This document shows, in pieces, positions 45,589 to 54,865 of a stretch of DNA of 64,000 nt (position 1 is its first letter; each line of letters begins with the position of its first letter). The DNA lies in the NCBI RefSeq assembly GCF_021531915.1, contig NZ_JAFBIV010000001.1, positions 186,001 through 250,000 on the forward strand. Direction: 5' to 3'. Origin of the DNA: Oscillibacter valericigenes. Lineage in GTDB: Bacteria; Bacillota; Clostridia; Oscillospirales; Oscillospiraceae. Both the position numbers and the translations under genes were made by a program. The notes under the pieces are model-generated. The model had not been told where the DNA came from. It made no database searches and saw only the letters and a list, made by a program, of their open reading frames with translations.

Positions 45589-47982
45589 ATGAGCGAATTG
45601 TTTGACAAATCCATCCGCACCCTGGAGCTGCCCCGGGTGCTGCAGATGCTGTCCGACCAGGCCGTCAGCGCCGAGGCCAAGGAGCGGGCCCTGCGGGTCC
45701 GGCCCGAAACGGAGACGGAGGAGGTCCTGCGCCTGCTGGACCAGACCGATGCCGCCCGCACCATGATCGGCCTTCACGGCAGCCCCTCCTTCTCCGGCGT
45801 CAAGCCGGTGGCGGAGGCCCTGGACCGGGCGGACCGGGGCGGCAGCCTCAATACCCGGGAGCTGCTGACCATTGCCGACCTGCTGACCGCCGCCCGGCGG
45901 ACGAAAGAGTATTTCAACAGCGACGCGGTGGAAAAGACCGCCATCGACCACCTGTTTTTGTCCCTCCACGGCAACCGCTTCCTGGAGGACAAGATCAAGC
46001 GGTGCATCGTGGACGAGAACACCATCGCCGACGCCGCCAGCACGGAACTGGCGGACATCCGCCGCCACATGCGGCAGGCTCAGGCCAAGAGCCGTCAGAT
46101 CCTGCAGAAGATCATCTCCTCTCCCAGCTACGCCAAAATTTTGCAGGAGACCATCATCACCCAGCGGGACGGCCGCTTTGTGGTGCCTGTGAAGTCGGAG
46201 CACCGGGGGGATCTGCCCGGCCTGGTCCATGACATCTCCTCCACCGGCGCCACGCTGTTCGTGGAGCCCATGGGGGTGGTCCAGGCCAACAACGAATACA
46301 TCGAGCTGGAGGCCAAGGAGCAGAAGGAGATCGACCGCATCCTGGCGGAGCTGTCCGCCGACGCGGCGGCCCACCGGGAGGACATCCAGTGGGACTATGA
46401 CGCCCTGGTGCACCTGGACCTGATCTTTGCCCGGGGCCAGCTGAGCTACAAAATGGACGCGGCCCGGCCGGAGGTGCGCCGGGACGGCTCCATCAACCTC
46501 CGCAAGGCCCGCCACCCGCTGCTGGACCCCAAAAAGGCGGTGCCCATCGACATCGAGCTGGGCGGCAGCTTCGACACCCTGGTCATCACCGGCCCCAACA
46601 CCGGCGGCAAGACTGTCAGCCTCAAGACCCTGGGCCTGCTGACCCTCATGACCCAGTGCGGCCTCCACATCCCCGTGGCGGACCGCAGCGTCATCTCCGT
46701 CTATGAGCGGGTGCTGGCGGACATCGGCGACGAGCAGAGCATTGAGCAGAACCTGTCCACCTTCTCCGCCCACATGACCAACATCGTGGCGATTTTGGGG
46801 GAGGCGGACCGCCACAGTCTCATCCTTTTCGACGAGCTGGGGGCCGGTACGGATCCGGTGGAGGGCGCCGCCCTGGCCATCGCCGTCATCCAGCGGGTGC
46901 GGCAGATGGGCGCCCGGGTGGCCGCCACCACACACTACGCGGAACTCAAGACCTTTGCCATGACCACGGCGGGGGTGGAGAACGCCTCCTGTGAGTTTGA
47001 CGTGGAGACCCTGAGCCCCACCTACCGGCTGCTGATCGGCATTCCCGGCAAGTCCAACGCCTTCGCCATCTCCAAGCGGCTGGGACTTGCGGACGATGTG
47101 ATCGAGAGCGCCAAGGTCCTCATGAGCGGTGAGAGCGTCCGGTTCGAGGATATCCTGAGCCAGCTGGAGGTCAAGCGCCAGGCACTGGAAAAGCGGGAGC
47201 TGGAGGCGGACCGCCTGTACCGCCAGCGGGAGGAGGACGCCCGCAAGGCCAGAGAGTTCCGGGAACAGATGGAGCGGGCCAAGGAGAACGCCCGCAGCCG
47301 GGGCGAGGCGGAGGCCAAGCGCATCCTGCGGGACGCCCGGGCCGCCACGGACCAAGTGTTCGCAGAGCTGGCGGAGATGCGGAAGCAGCAGGCCAAGGCC
47401 GAACGGACGATGAACGCCAACGAGGCCCGTGCCGAACTGCGGCGGATGCTGAACGAGGCGGAGGACGCCGTCAGCAAGCACGACGCCCGCCAGGAGCCCA
47501 TCCCCAAGCCCAGCCGCCCCATCCGGGTGGGAGACCTGGTGGAGATCCCCGGCGTCCGGCAGAACGCGGAGGTGGTGTCCGTGGGCAAGGACGGCACCCT
47601 GCAATTAAAGGCCGGCGTGCTGAAAATGAAGGCGAAGGCCGACGAGGTCCGGCTCATCGAGGACGACGAGCGGGCCGCCAAAAAGAAGAATCCCACGGTG
47701 ACCGTTCGCCAGAACGCGGACCGGGCCCTGCGGGCTTCCGCCAGCCGGGAGCTGGACATCCGGGGCATGGAGACCCTGGAGGCTGAGAGCGTGGTGGAGA
47801 ATTTCCTCTCCGCCGCCGTCATGGGCCGGCTGGACACCGTTACCATCATCCACGGCAAGGGCACCGGTGCCCTGCGCAAAGCTGTCCACGACATTCTGCG
47901 GCGGAACAAGGCCGTGAAGTCCTTCCGCCTGGGTGTCTACGGCGAGGGCGAGAGCGGCGTCACCGTGGTGACCCTGAAATGA
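45589..47982 (+). CDS. mutS2: Endonuclease MutS2
   Basis: A MutS-family ATPase with an Smr nuclease domain, implicated in suppressing recombination and, in Bacillus, in rescuing collided ribosomes. Walker A GPNTGGKT, Walker B ILFDELGAGTDP and the preceding helical clamp are in place. A coiled coil (about 510-620) leads to the C-terminal Smr domain (LDIRGM and HGKGTGALR). The length is 797 residues. Start ATG after GGAAAGG. Confidence 0.95.
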   Translation: MSELFDKSIRTLELPRVLQMLSDQAVSAEAKERALRVRPETETEEVLRLLDQTDAARTMIGLHGSPSFSGVKPVAEALDRADRGGSLNTRELLTIADLLTAARRTKEYFNSDAVEKTAIDHLFLSLHGNRFLEDKIKRCIVDENTIADAASTELADIRRHMRQAQAKSRQILQKIISSPSYAKILQETIITQRDGRFVVPVKSEHRGDLPGLVHDISSTGATLFVEPMGVVQANNEYIELEAKEQKEIDRILAELSADAAAHREDIQWDYDALVHLDLIFARGQLSYKMDAARPEVRRDGSINLRKARHPLLDPKKAVPIDIELGGSFDTLVITGPNTGGKTVSLKTLGLLTLMTQCGLHIPVADRSVISVYERVLADIGDEQSIEQNLSTFSAHMTNIVAILGEADRHSLILFDELGAGTDPVEGAALAIAVIQRVRQMGARVAATTHYAELKTFAMTTAGVENASCEFDVETLSPTYRLLIGIPGKSNAFAISKRLGLADDVIESAKVLMSGESVRFEDILSQLEVKRQALEKRELEADRLYRQREEDARKAREFREQMERAKENARSRGEAEAKRILRDARAATDQVFAELAEMRKQQAKAERTMNANEARAELRRMLNEAEDAVSKHDARQEPIPKPSRPIRVGDLVEIPGVRQNAEVVSVGKDGTLQLKAGVLKMKAKADEVRLIEDDERAAKKKNPTVTVRQNADRALRASASRELDIRGMETLEAESVVENFLSAAVMGRLDTVTIIHGKGTGALRKAVHDILRRNKAVKSFRLGVYGEGESGVTVVTLK

Positions 47983-47992
47983 GGCGCCTGTG

Positions 47993-48475
47993 ATGGAACT
48001 GACCTTTCGCTTTGCGGAGGAGCGGGACACCCCGTTGATCCTGGACTTTATCAAATGGCTGGCGGACTACGAGCGGATGCTGGACCAGGTGGTGGCGGAC
48101 GAGGACACCCTGGCGGACCAGCTGTTCCGGAAGAAGAACGCCGAAGTTCTGTTTGCTCTGGAGAATGGAAAAGAGGTGGGATTTGCCCTGTTTTTCCACA
48201 ATTTCTCCACCTTCCTGGGCCGCTCCGGATTGTATCTGGAGGACCTGTTCGTCCTGCCGGAGCACCGGGGCAAGGGGTATGGCAAGGCTATTTTGCAGCG
48301 CTTAGCGGCCATCGCCCGGGAGCGGGACTGCGGCCGCATGGAGTGGTGGTGCCTGGACTGGAACAAGCCCAGCATTGATTTTTACCGTTCCCTGGGGGCG
48401 GAGCCCATGTCCGACTGGACGGTCTACCGCCTGACGGGAGAGACCCTGAAAAACCTGGCAGAAATGCCGGAATGA
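47993..48475 (+). CDS. GNAT-family N-acetyltransferase
   Basis: A 160-residue acetyltransferase with the acetyl-CoA loop [14 protein letters not shown], preceded by the YLEDLFV strand, and the closing [15 protein letters not shown] with the conserved Tyr. The N-terminal half ([18 protein letters not shown]) resembles the diamine/spermidine-type N-acetyltransferase branch; the substrate is not certain. It begins 10 bp after mutS2 and overlaps the untranslated start of the udp gene by a few bases. Confidence 0.85.
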   Translation: MELTFRFAEERDTPLILDFIKWLADYERMLDQVVADEDTLADQLFRKKNAEVLFALENGKEVGFALFFHNFSTFLGRSGLYLEDLFVLPEHRGKGYGKAILQRLAAIARERDCGRMEWWCLDWNKPSIDFYRSLGAEPMSDWTVYRLTGETLKNLAEMPE

Positions 48476-48495
48476 TGAAAGGCGAGGTGCTTGCT

Positions 48496-49269
48496 ATGCA
48501 AAAACTGGAGAAGCAATTTCACATCCACTGCGCTCCCGGTGACGTGGGCCGGTACTGCATCCTGCCCGGCGACCCGGGCCGGGTCCCCGCCATTGCCGCG
48601 CTGTTTGACGACGCAAAGCGGGTAGCTTACAACCGGGAGTACAACGTCTGGACGGGGTATCTGCTGGGGGAGAAGGTGACCGCCTGCTCCACCGGCATCG
48701 GCGGCCCCTCGGCCTCCATCGCCATGGAGGAGCTTTACAACTGCGGCGCAGACACCTTCATCCGTACCGGCACCTGCGGCGGTATCGACCTGAGCGTCCA
48801 GTCCGGTGACATCGTGGTGGCCACCGGAGCCGTCCGCTACGAGCATACCAGTCTGGAATATGCCCCCATCGAGTTCCCGGCAGTGCCGGACCTGGGGGTC
48901 ACCAACTGCTTGGCTCAGGCTACGAAGGCCCTGGGTCTGCCCCTGCACACCGGCGTGGTCCAGTGCAAGGACAGCTTTTACGGTCAGCACAGCCCGGAAA
49001 AGTCCCCGGTGTTCTATGAACTGCAGGCCAAGTGGGAGAGCTGGAAGCGGCTGGGCGTCAAGGCCAGCGAGATGGAGTCCGCTGCCCTGTTCGTAGTGGC
49101 GGCGGCCCTGGGCTGCCGCTGCGGCTCCTGCTTCCATGTGATCTGGAACCAGGAGCGGGAGGCCGCCGGCCTGGACCAGAAGATGAACGAGGACACGGCC
49201 AATTCCGTCAAGGTGGCCGTGGAGGCGTTGAAGCTGCTGATCGAATCGGACCGGAAGGTTGGGAAATAA
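48496..49269 (+). CDS. udp: Uridine phosphorylase-type nucleoside phosphorylase
   Basis: It splits uridine to uracil and ribose-1-phosphate. The 257-residue protein has the PNP/UDP-1 motifs: [12 protein letters not shown] (phosphate loop), [32 protein letters not shown], and [10 protein letters not shown], in which Glu-Met-Glu binds ribose. GGCGAGG is the RBS for the ATG at 48496; an in-frame ATG at 48472 is less likely. The last 83 bp recur at 49405-49487 behind a hairpin-rich spacer. Confidence 0.92.
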   Translation: MQKLEKQFHIHCAPGDVGRYCILPGDPGRVPAIAALFDDAKRVAYNREYNVWTGYLLGEKVTACSTGIGGPSASIAMEELYNCGADTFIRTGTCGGIDLSVQSGDIVVATGAVRYEHTSLEYAPIEFPAVPDLGVTNCLAQATKALGLPLHTGVVQCKDSFYGQHSPEKSPVFYELQAKWESWKRLGVKASEMESAALFVVAAALGCRCGSCFHVIWNQEREAAGLDQKMNEDTANSVKVAVEALKLLIESDRKVGK

Positions 49270-49404
49270 AGTGTCCGAGTGAATCACGCCGGGAGTCCGG
49301 CGTCAAGCGTTTTGCTGGCGGCAAAACCTTGAAATCGACCGAATTCATTTCGGGCGATTTGCGTGAAAGCAGAGGGGTCCCCATGGGACTTGTCCCATGG
49401 GGAG
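49270..49404 (+). repeat. Hairpin-rich spacer between two copies of the udp 3' end
   Basis: 135 bp that consist almost entirely of four consecutive hairpins: 49287-49302 (CGCCGG/CCGGCG), 49309-49327 (GTTTTGC/GCAAAAC), 49332-49360 (AAATCG-CCGAA / TTCGG-CGATTT) and 49379-49402 (CCCCATGGGAC/GTCCCATGGGG). No ORF. Confidence 0.75.
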
Positions 49405-49487
49405 ACGAGGACACGACCAACTCCGTCAAGGTGGCCGTGGAGGCGTTAAAGCTGCTGATCGAAGCGGACCGAAACCATCAAAAGTGA
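49405..49487 (+). pseudogene. Duplicated 3' end of udp
   Basis: 83 bp homologous to 49187-49269, about 92% identical over the first 62 bp. It encodes the same ...[13 protein letters not shown] segment and then a different last few residues (ADRNHQK versus SDRKVGK). It keeps the reading frame and its own stop, but has no start codon or RBS. Confidence 0.85.
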
Positions 49488-49489
49488 GC

Positions 49490-49530
49490 AAAAAAGTCAC
49501 CGCTTTTCCATGAAAAGCGGTGACTTTTTT
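49490..49530. terminator. Bidirectional terminator for udp and metA
   Basis: Perfect 19 bp stem AAAAAAGTCACCGCTTTTC / GAAAAGCGGTGACTTTTTT with a CAT loop between the convergent transcripts. Confidence 0.94.
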
Positions 49531-49533
49531 GCT

Positions 49534-50472
49534 TTAGTCGTCGGTGCGGACGCCTTTTTCGATGTCCCGGATGTCGTAAGGCGCGGTCTGGTACACGCAG
49601 TAGTTCAGCCAGTTGGCGTACAGCAGGTGGGCGCAGCTCCGCCAGTTCATTACCGGCATTTTTTCCGGGTCGTCGCCGGGGAAGTAGTGCTGGGGGATCT
49701 GGATGTCCACCCCGGCAGCCAGGTCCCGCATGTACTCCTTCCGCAGGGTGTCCCGGTCGTATTCCGCATGGCCCATGAGGAACACCTGGCGGCCCTGGTC
49801 GGTCTTGACGGCGTAGACCCCGGCCTCCGGGGAGGCCGCCAGGACCTTTAGCTCTGGTACGGCCTCAATATCCGCCCGGTCCACGGTGGTGTTTCGGGAG
49901 TGAGGGACCCAGAAGGTGTCGTCAAAGCCCCGGAAGAGGATGTAGTTGGGGTCCTCCACCGTGTGCTGAAAGACGCCGAAGAGCTTGTGGTCCAGCACCC
50001 GCTTGGGGATGCCGTAGTGGTAGTAGAGACCCGCCTGGGCGCCCCAGCAGATGTGCAGGGTGGAGTGGACGTGGGTCTTGGACCACTCCATGATCTCACA
50101 CAGCTCCGGCCAGTAGTCTACCTCCTCGAACTCCATCAGCTCCACCGGCGCGCCGGTGATGACCAGGCCGTCGAAGGTGCGGTCCTTTACCTCGTCGAAG
50201 GACTTGTAAAAGGCCAGCATGTGGGCCTGGGAGGTGTTTTTGGAGACGTGGCCGATGGGGGCGATGAGCTCCAGCTCGATCTGCAGTGGCGTGTTGCCCA
50301 GCACCCGGGCCAGCTGAGTCTCCGTGTCCACCTTGGTGGGCATCAGGTTCAAAAGGAGAATCTGCAGGGGGCGGATGTCCTGGGTGATGGCCCGGGTCTC
50401 CGTCATGACGAAGATGTTTTCCGCCGTCAGGGTATTGGTGGCGGGCAGTTGGTTGGGAATTTTGATGGGCAT
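49534..50472 (-). CDS. metA: Homoserine O-acetyltransferase (MetA family)
   Basis: It activates homoserine for methionine synthesis. The 312-residue protein has the MetA catalytic Cys in HICWGAQAGLYYHYG (about residue 142) and the His/Glu pair in GHAEYD. Residue 111 is Glu (in TGAPVELMEF); in this family Glu111 goes with acetyl-CoA use, Gly111 with succinyl-CoA, so acetylation is predicted. It follows metY by 47 bp and shares the Met T-box leader; O-acetylhomoserine is the MetY substrate. Confidence 0.93.
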   Translation of the reverse strand: MPIKIPNQLPATNTLTAENIFVMTETRAITQDIRPLQILLLNLMPTKVDTETQLARVLGNTPLQIELELIAPIGHVSKNTSQAHMLAFYKSFDEVKDRTFDGLVITGAPVELMEFEEVDYWPELCEIMEWSKTHVHSTLHICWGAQAGLYYHYGIPKRVLDHKLFGVFQHTVEDPNYILFRGFDDTFWVPHSRNTTVDRADIEAVPELKVLAASPEAGVYAVKTDQGRQVFLMGHAEYDRDTLRKEYMRDLAAGVDIQIPQHYFPGDDPEKMPVMNWRSCAHLLYANWLNYCVYQTAPYDIRDIEKGVRTDD

Positions 50473-50519
50473 AGGTCAAAGTCCTCCGTTTCGCCGGTTA
50501 TCTGGTGCAGCGCATTACA

Positions 50520-51803
50520 TCAAATGGCTTCCAGTGCCTGGGCAATGTCCTCGATGAGGTCCTCCTTGCTCTCCAGGCCGCAGCTCATGCGCACCAGGCC
50601 CGCGGGGACGCCGGCAGCGATCAGCTGCTCCTCGGTCATCTGGCGGTGGGTGGAGGTGGCGGGATTCAGGCAGCAGGTGCGGGCGTCGGCCACGTGGGTC
50701 TCGATGGCCGCCAGCTTCAGATGCTTCATAAACACCTCGGCGGCGGGACGGCCGCCCTTCAGCTCGAAGGACACCACGCCGCAGGAACCATGGGGTAGAT
50801 ACTTTTTGGCAACTTCATGGTAGGGGTCCCCGGGCAGGCCGCAGTAGTGGACGACCTCCACCTTGGGATGCTGCGCCAGGAACTCCGCCACGGCCTGCCC
50901 GTTTTCACAGTGGCGGGCCATGCGGACGTGGAGACTCTCCAGTCCCAGATTCAGATAGAAGGCGTTCTGGGGGGACTGGATGGAACCGAAGTCCCGCATG
51001 AGCTGAGCGGTGCACTTGGTGATAAAGGCGCCCTCCTTGCCGAATTTCTCGGCATAGGTAACGCCGTGGTAGCTGTCGTCGGGGGTGCACAGGCCGGGGA
51101 ACTTGTCCGCGTGGGCCATCCAGTCGAACTTGCCGGAGTCCACGATGGCGCCGCCCACAGCGGCGCCGTGACCGTCCATGTACTTGGTGGTGGAGTGGGT
51201 GACGATGTCGGCGCCCCATTCAAAGGGCCGGCAGCCCACGGGGGTGGCAAAGGTGTTGTCCACGATCAGGGGCACGCCGTGGCTGTGGGCGGCCTTTGCG
51301 AACTTCTCAATGTCCAGCACCGTCAGGGCGGGGTTGGCGATGGTCTCGCCGAAGACGCACTTGGTATTGGGCCGGAAGGCGGCGTTCAGCTCTTCTTCCG
51401 TGCAGTCGGGGGCCACGAAGGTGGTCTCAATGCCCATTCTGGCCATGGTGACGGAGATCAGGTTGAAGGTGCCGCCGTAAATGCTGGAGGAGGCCACAAT
51501 GTGGTCCCCGCAGGAGGCGATGTTGAACAGGGCGAAGAAGTTGGCCGCCTGACCGGAGGAGGTCAGCATGGCGGCAGTGCCGCCCTCCAGCTCCGCGATT
51601 TTGGCCGCCACGTAGTCATTGGTGGGGTTCTGGAGACGGGTGTAGAAGTAGCCGCTGGCCTCCAAGTCAAAGAGCTTGCCCATGTCCTCGCTGGTTGCGT
51701 ACTTGAAGGTGGTGGACTGGACGATGGGGATCTGGCGGGGCTCGCCGTTGCCGGGGGTGTAGCCTCCCTGGACACAGATCGTTTCAGGACGGTAGTTGCT
51801 CAT
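50520..51803 (-). CDS. metY: O-acetylhomoserine sulfhydrylase/aminocarboxypropyltransferase
   Basis: A PLP enzyme of the Cys/Met metabolism family that makes homocysteine from O-acetylhomoserine and sulfide. The PLP lysine is in HSTTKYMDGHG, the phosphate-binding part in TSSGQAANFFAL, and YFYTRLQNPT near the N-terminus binds the cofactor from the next subunit. The length of 427 fits MetY. The ATG at 51803 follows GAAAGGAGAT; the frame extends upstream without an RBS. It is controlled by a T-box leader. Confidence 0.94.
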   Translation of the reverse strand: MSNYRPETICVQGGYTPGNGEPRQIPIVQSTTFKYATSEDMGKLFDLEASGYFYTRLQNPTNDYVAAKIAELEGGTAAMLTSSGQAANFFALFNIASCGDHIVASSSIYGGTFNLISVTMARMGIETTFVAPDCTEEELNAAFRPNTKCVFGETIANPALTVLDIEKFAKAAHSHGVPLIVDNTFATPVGCRPFEWGADIVTHSTTKYMDGHGAAVGGAIVDSGKFDWMAHADKFPGLCTPDDSYHGVTYAEKFGKEGAFITKCTAQLMRDFGSIQSPQNAFYLNLGLESLHVRMARHCENGQAVAEFLAQHPKVEVVHYCGLPGDPYHEVAKKYLPHGSCGVVSFELKGGRPAAEVFMKHLKLAAIETHVADARTCCLNPATSTHRQMTEEQLIAAGVPAGLVRMSCGLESKEDLIEDIAQALEAI

Positions 51804-52000
51804 GTTGATGATCTCCTTTCGGTGTTCAGCGCTCTCAGAGAATATGCAGTTTCCGACTGCCGTGGGGCAGGCCGGAATGAGATGCGGAGACGAGAGCGCG
51901 TGAAAGTTCTTTTTTCCATTTCCCTCTGTGAGGACGTACTCCACTAAGATTTTGCTTTGCAAAATCAAGTGTCGTTACAGTCTTTCAAGAAAAGGGAAGA

Positions 52001-52046
52001 AAAAACGGCTTTCGTCCCAAAGGTTTTCTTTGAGACGAAAGCCGTA
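52001..52046 (-). terminator. T-box-controlled terminator
   Basis: Minus-strand stem ACGGCTTTCGTC / GACGAAAGCCGT followed by TTTTTTC. It would be replaced by the antiterminator when uncharged tRNA binds the leader. Confidence 0.9.
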
Positions 52047-52278
52047 TCTAGCTTCCGCGGTACCACTCAAATTGCGCCGGCCTCACAGCGGGCGCCACTC
52101 CGGGTCCAACAACCCTTTCGCACTGACGCAGCGTACGCGGGAAGGCCCTACCGGCGCCGCGCGCCCTCGAACCTCCGGCTCAGGAGCCATAGGAGCTGGA
52201 AGCCGTTCCCACCGGCTCGCACCGCCCGCCGGCTCTCTGAAAGTACGGTCCTTCCGTCCCTCTCCATCATTGCTTTGG
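52047..52278 (-). promoter_or_regulatory. T-box riboswitch leader, methionine type
   Basis: The minus strand contains the T-box sequence GAGTGGTACCGCGGAAGCTA (52048-52067), whose TGG part pairs with the tRNA acceptor end. Upstream is a long Stem I with CAGAGAGCCGG and a matching distal arm. A likely specifier triplet is ATG (minus strand, 52190-52188, in CTCCTATGGCTCC), which would read initiator or elongator tRNA-Met and fits the metY-metA genes below. The exact specifier alignment was made by eye. Confidence 0.88.
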
Positions 52279-52283
52279 AAAAT

Positions 52284-52312
52284 ATTATAGAGAGGACCCT
52301 CGGGTTTGTCAA
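52284..52312 (-). promoter_or_regulatory. Promoter of the T-box-metY-metA transcript
   Basis: Consensus TTGACA (52307-52312), a 17 bp spacer and TATAAT (52284-52289) on the minus strand. The -35 overlaps the stop codon of the mechanosensitive channel gene. Confidence 0.9.
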
Positions 52313-53130
52313 CCCTTGTTCTCCACGATGTGGACGTTCAGGTGGTCGTAGGTCATCTCCACGCCCTTCTGGGCGAAAGCGGTGCGCAGGTTCTCCCCCA
52401 GGCCGAAGTACACGTCCCAGTAGTCGGCGGCGTTGCACCAGCAGAACACCGTGTACTCAATGGAGCTCTCGCCGTAATTGGAGAGGTACACGGCGGGGGC
52501 GGGATCTTCCAGGACCTTGGGGGTGTTTGCCAGGGCGTCCCGGCAGGCGGCCTTCACGTCCTCGGTGGAGGCTTCGTAGGAGGCGGTCACCTTCCGGGTC
52601 ACGCGGCGGCGGCCCAGCACGGTGTAGTTGATGACCTTGGAGCCGGACAGCTCCTTGTTGGGCAGCATCACCAGCAGGCCGTCGGGGGTCATGACCTTGG
52701 TGTGGTTCAGGGAGATCTCCTGCACGGTGCCGCTGACGCCGGAGGCCTCAATGAAGTCGCCGATGGAGAAGGGGTGGGAGGACAGGATCACCAGGCCGCC
52801 GGCCACGTTGCCCAGAATGTCCTCAGCGGCCAGGGTGATGCCCAGGGAGCCGACGGACAGCAGGGCTACCAGGGAGGTCATGTTCACATCCAGTCTTTCC
52901 GCCACAATGACGACGGTAATGATGTACAGCACCAGCTTGATGCCGGTTTGAATGTATTTCTGCACCCGGGCGTCCAGCTTGGACCGGGAGAGCAGGCGGC
53001 CGGTGAGTTTCAGAACAGCCTTGATGACGATGAGACAGACAATGAGGGTCAGGAGCGCGGAGAGAATTTCCCCCACGGTCATTCCCACGAAGGAAGTGCC
53101 GAGCAGAGCGTTCAGATCGAGAGCGGACAT
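52309..53130 (-). CDS. Small-conductance mechanosensitive channel (MscS family)
   Basis: A 273-residue channel with three N-terminal helices; the pore helix region VALLSVGSLGITLAAEDILGNVAGG matches MscS TM3 with its Gly/Ala packing. The beta domain with PFSIGDFIEASGVSGTV and the alpha/beta C-terminal domain follow. It relieves hypo-osmotic pressure. RBS GGAGGA precedes the ATG. Divergent from the nhaC-like antiporter gene. Confidence 0.93.
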   Translation of the reverse strand: MSALDLNALLGTSFVGMTVGEILSALLTLIVCLIVIKAVLKLTGRLLSRSKLDARVQKYIQTGIKLVLYIITVVIVAERLDVNMTSLVALLSVGSLGITLAAEDILGNVAGGLVILSSHPFSIGDFIEASGVSGTVQEISLNHTKVMTPDGLLVMLPNKELSGSKVINYTVLGRRRVTRKVTASYEASTEDVKAACRDALANTPKVLEDPAPAVYLSNYGESSIEYTVFCWCNAADYWDVYFGLGENLRTAFAQKGVEMTYDHLNVHIVENKG

Positions 53131-53216
53131 GATGTGTTCCTCCTTGATTTATATTGGTATAGCGTAAGAATAATAGCGGAAAACCGGAAAAAAGTCAATG
53201 ATATGCGAAAAAACGG

Positions 53217-53246
53217 TTGCGGGAGGGGCGAATGTCCTGCTATAAT
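53217..53246 (+). promoter_or_regulatory. Promoter of the NhaC-like antiporter gene
   Basis: TTGCGG (53217-53222), an 18 bp spacer and a perfect TATAAT (53241-53246), about 40 bp before the ATG. Confidence 0.65.
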
Positions 53247-53286
53247 GGTCAGACACGACAAACGAGAAGAGAGAGGAGTTTTTACC

Positions 53287-54702
53287 ATGAATCGGGATCT
53301 GAAAAAACAGGGCAGCGGTCTGGCGCTGCTTCCGTTTCTGATCTTCATCGTCATCTATCTGGGGGCGGGCCTGTATCTGCAGGCCAGGGGGGAGGACATG
53401 GCCTTCTACCAGTTCCCCTCCGTCACCGCCATGTTCATCGCCGTGCTGGCGGCCTTCTGCATGGGCCGGGAGAGCATCGACCGGAAGTTTTCCATCTTCG
53501 CCCGGGGCGCCGCCAATGAAAACGTGCTGACCATGCTGATGATCTACATTCTGGCGGGCGCCTTTTCCACCGTGGCCAAGACCATGGGCGGCGTGGATGC
53601 CACCGTGAACCTGGGCCTGTCTCTGGTCCCCGTGGAGCTGCTGACCGCCGGCGTGTTCGTGATCTCCGCTTTCCTGGGCACCGCCACCGGCACCTCCGTG
53701 GGCACCATCACGTCCCTGGTGCCCATCGCCGTGGGTCTGGCTGCCGAGAGCGGCCTCAGCGTGCCCATGATGCTGGGCGCCTGCGCCGGCGGCGCCATGT
53801 TCGGCGACAACCTGTCCATGATCTCCGACACCACCATCGCCGCCACCAAGACCCAGGGCTGCGAGATGCGGGACAAGTTCCGGGTCAACTTCTTCATCGC
53901 CCTGCCCGCCGCCCTGGTGACCCTGGTGATCCTGCTGGTGTGCGCCCGGCCCGAGACCGCGGCTGCCATGGAGCCCCGCTCCTTTGAACTGATGAAGGTG
54001 GTGCCCTATGTGCTGGTGCTGGCCCTGGCCGTCATCGGCATCAACGTGTTCCTGACCCTGACCATCGGCATCTTCGCCGCCGGCATCATCGGCATGGCCT
54101 GCGGGGACCTGACCATCTTCACCTATGCCCAGGCCATCTGGAACGGCTTCACCGGCATGAGCGAGGTGTTCTTCCTGGCCCTGTTCTGCGGCGGACTGTC
54201 GGAGCTGATCGCCCATCACGGCGGCATCGTCTGGCTCATTGAAAAGCTGCGGGGCATGATGCGGGGCAACAAGTCCGCCCAGGTGGGCATGGCGGCGCTG
54301 GTGTCCCTGGCGGACTGTGCCACCGCCAACAATACGGTTGCCATCATCCTCTGCGGCAATGTGGCCCGGGACATCAGCCGGGAGTACCAGGTGGACCCCC
54401 GCCGGACGGCATCTTTGCTGGATGTGTTCTCCTGCGTATTCCAGGGCATCATCCCCTACGGCGCCCAGCTGCTGATGGCGGCGGCCCTGACCACCACCAC
54501 TTACGGCATCGCCATGAGCCCGGTGGAGATCGTGCCCTACATGTGGTACTGCTGGGTGCTGGCGGCCTTCGGCCTGCTGTCCATCTTCGTGCCCTACGCG
54601 GACCGTACCTGCCGCAAGGACCCCTGGAACTGGGAATACGACGTGGCGGAGTCCGGCGTGGAGGCCAAAAAGCTCCTGCTGAAGGCGGAAAAAGAAGACT
54701 GA
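53287..54702 (+). CDS. NhaC-family Na+/H+ antiporter-like permease
   Basis: A 471-residue protein with about eleven or twelve membrane helices. It matches the NhaC/YkfA-type permeases: GTATGTSVGTITSLVPIA and GACAGGAMFGDNLSMISDTT are the characteristic paired loops, and SLADCATANNTVAIILCG lies in the C-terminal half. Members exchange Na+ for protons or move carboxylates; the exact substrate is open. The ATG at 53287 follows GAGAGGAG; the much longer open frame upstream lies over the opposite mscS gene and is a shadow. Confidence 0.87.
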   Translation: MNRDLKKQGSGLALLPFLIFIVIYLGAGLYLQARGEDMAFYQFPSVTAMFIAVLAAFCMGRESIDRKFSIFARGAANENVLTMLMIYILAGAFSTVAKTMGGVDATVNLGLSLVPVELLTAGVFVISAFLGTATGTSVGTITSLVPIAVGLAAESGLSVPMMLGACAGGAMFGDNLSMISDTTIAATKTQGCEMRDKFRVNFFIALPAALVTLVILLVCARPETAAAMEPRSFELMKVVPYVLVLALAVIGINVFLTLTIGIFAAGIIGMACGDLTIFTYAQAIWNGFTGMSEVFFLALFCGGLSELIAHHGGIVWLIEKLRGMMRGNKSAQVGMAALVSLADCATANNTVAIILCGNVARDISREYQVDPRRTASLLDVFSCVFQGIIPYGAQLLMAAALTTTTYGIAMSPVEIVPYMWYCWVLAAFGLLSIFVPYADRTCRKDPWNWEYDVAESGVEAKKLLLKAEKED

Positions 54703-54706
54703 ATCA

Positions 54707-54742
54707 ACAGAGGACCCGCCTGCACAGCGGGTCCTCTGTTTT
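54707..54742 (+). terminator. Terminator after the NhaC-like gene
   Basis: Stem ACAGAGGACCCGC / GCGGGTCCTCTGT followed by TTTT. Confidence 0.92.
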
Positions 54743-54865
54743 GGCAGGGACCGGATCGTTCGCCTTTCGGACGGGTCTCCAAAGCTCCGGCGGTTCGCAG
54801 CCCTGCTTTGTTGTACAGTATGGTATGATGACCTCAATAAATTGGGATTTGCGGAGGTGTTGCAC

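Noticed and set aside
49270-49404. CRISPR array
   Set aside because: The palindromes differ from each other and there is no repeated unit with spacers. No CRISPR-like periodicity was seen anywhere in the window.
52306-53286. N-terminal extension of the NhaC-like gene
   Set aside because: The open frame upstream of 53287 lies antisense to mscS; the ATG at 53287 has a strong RBS and begins the membrane domain.
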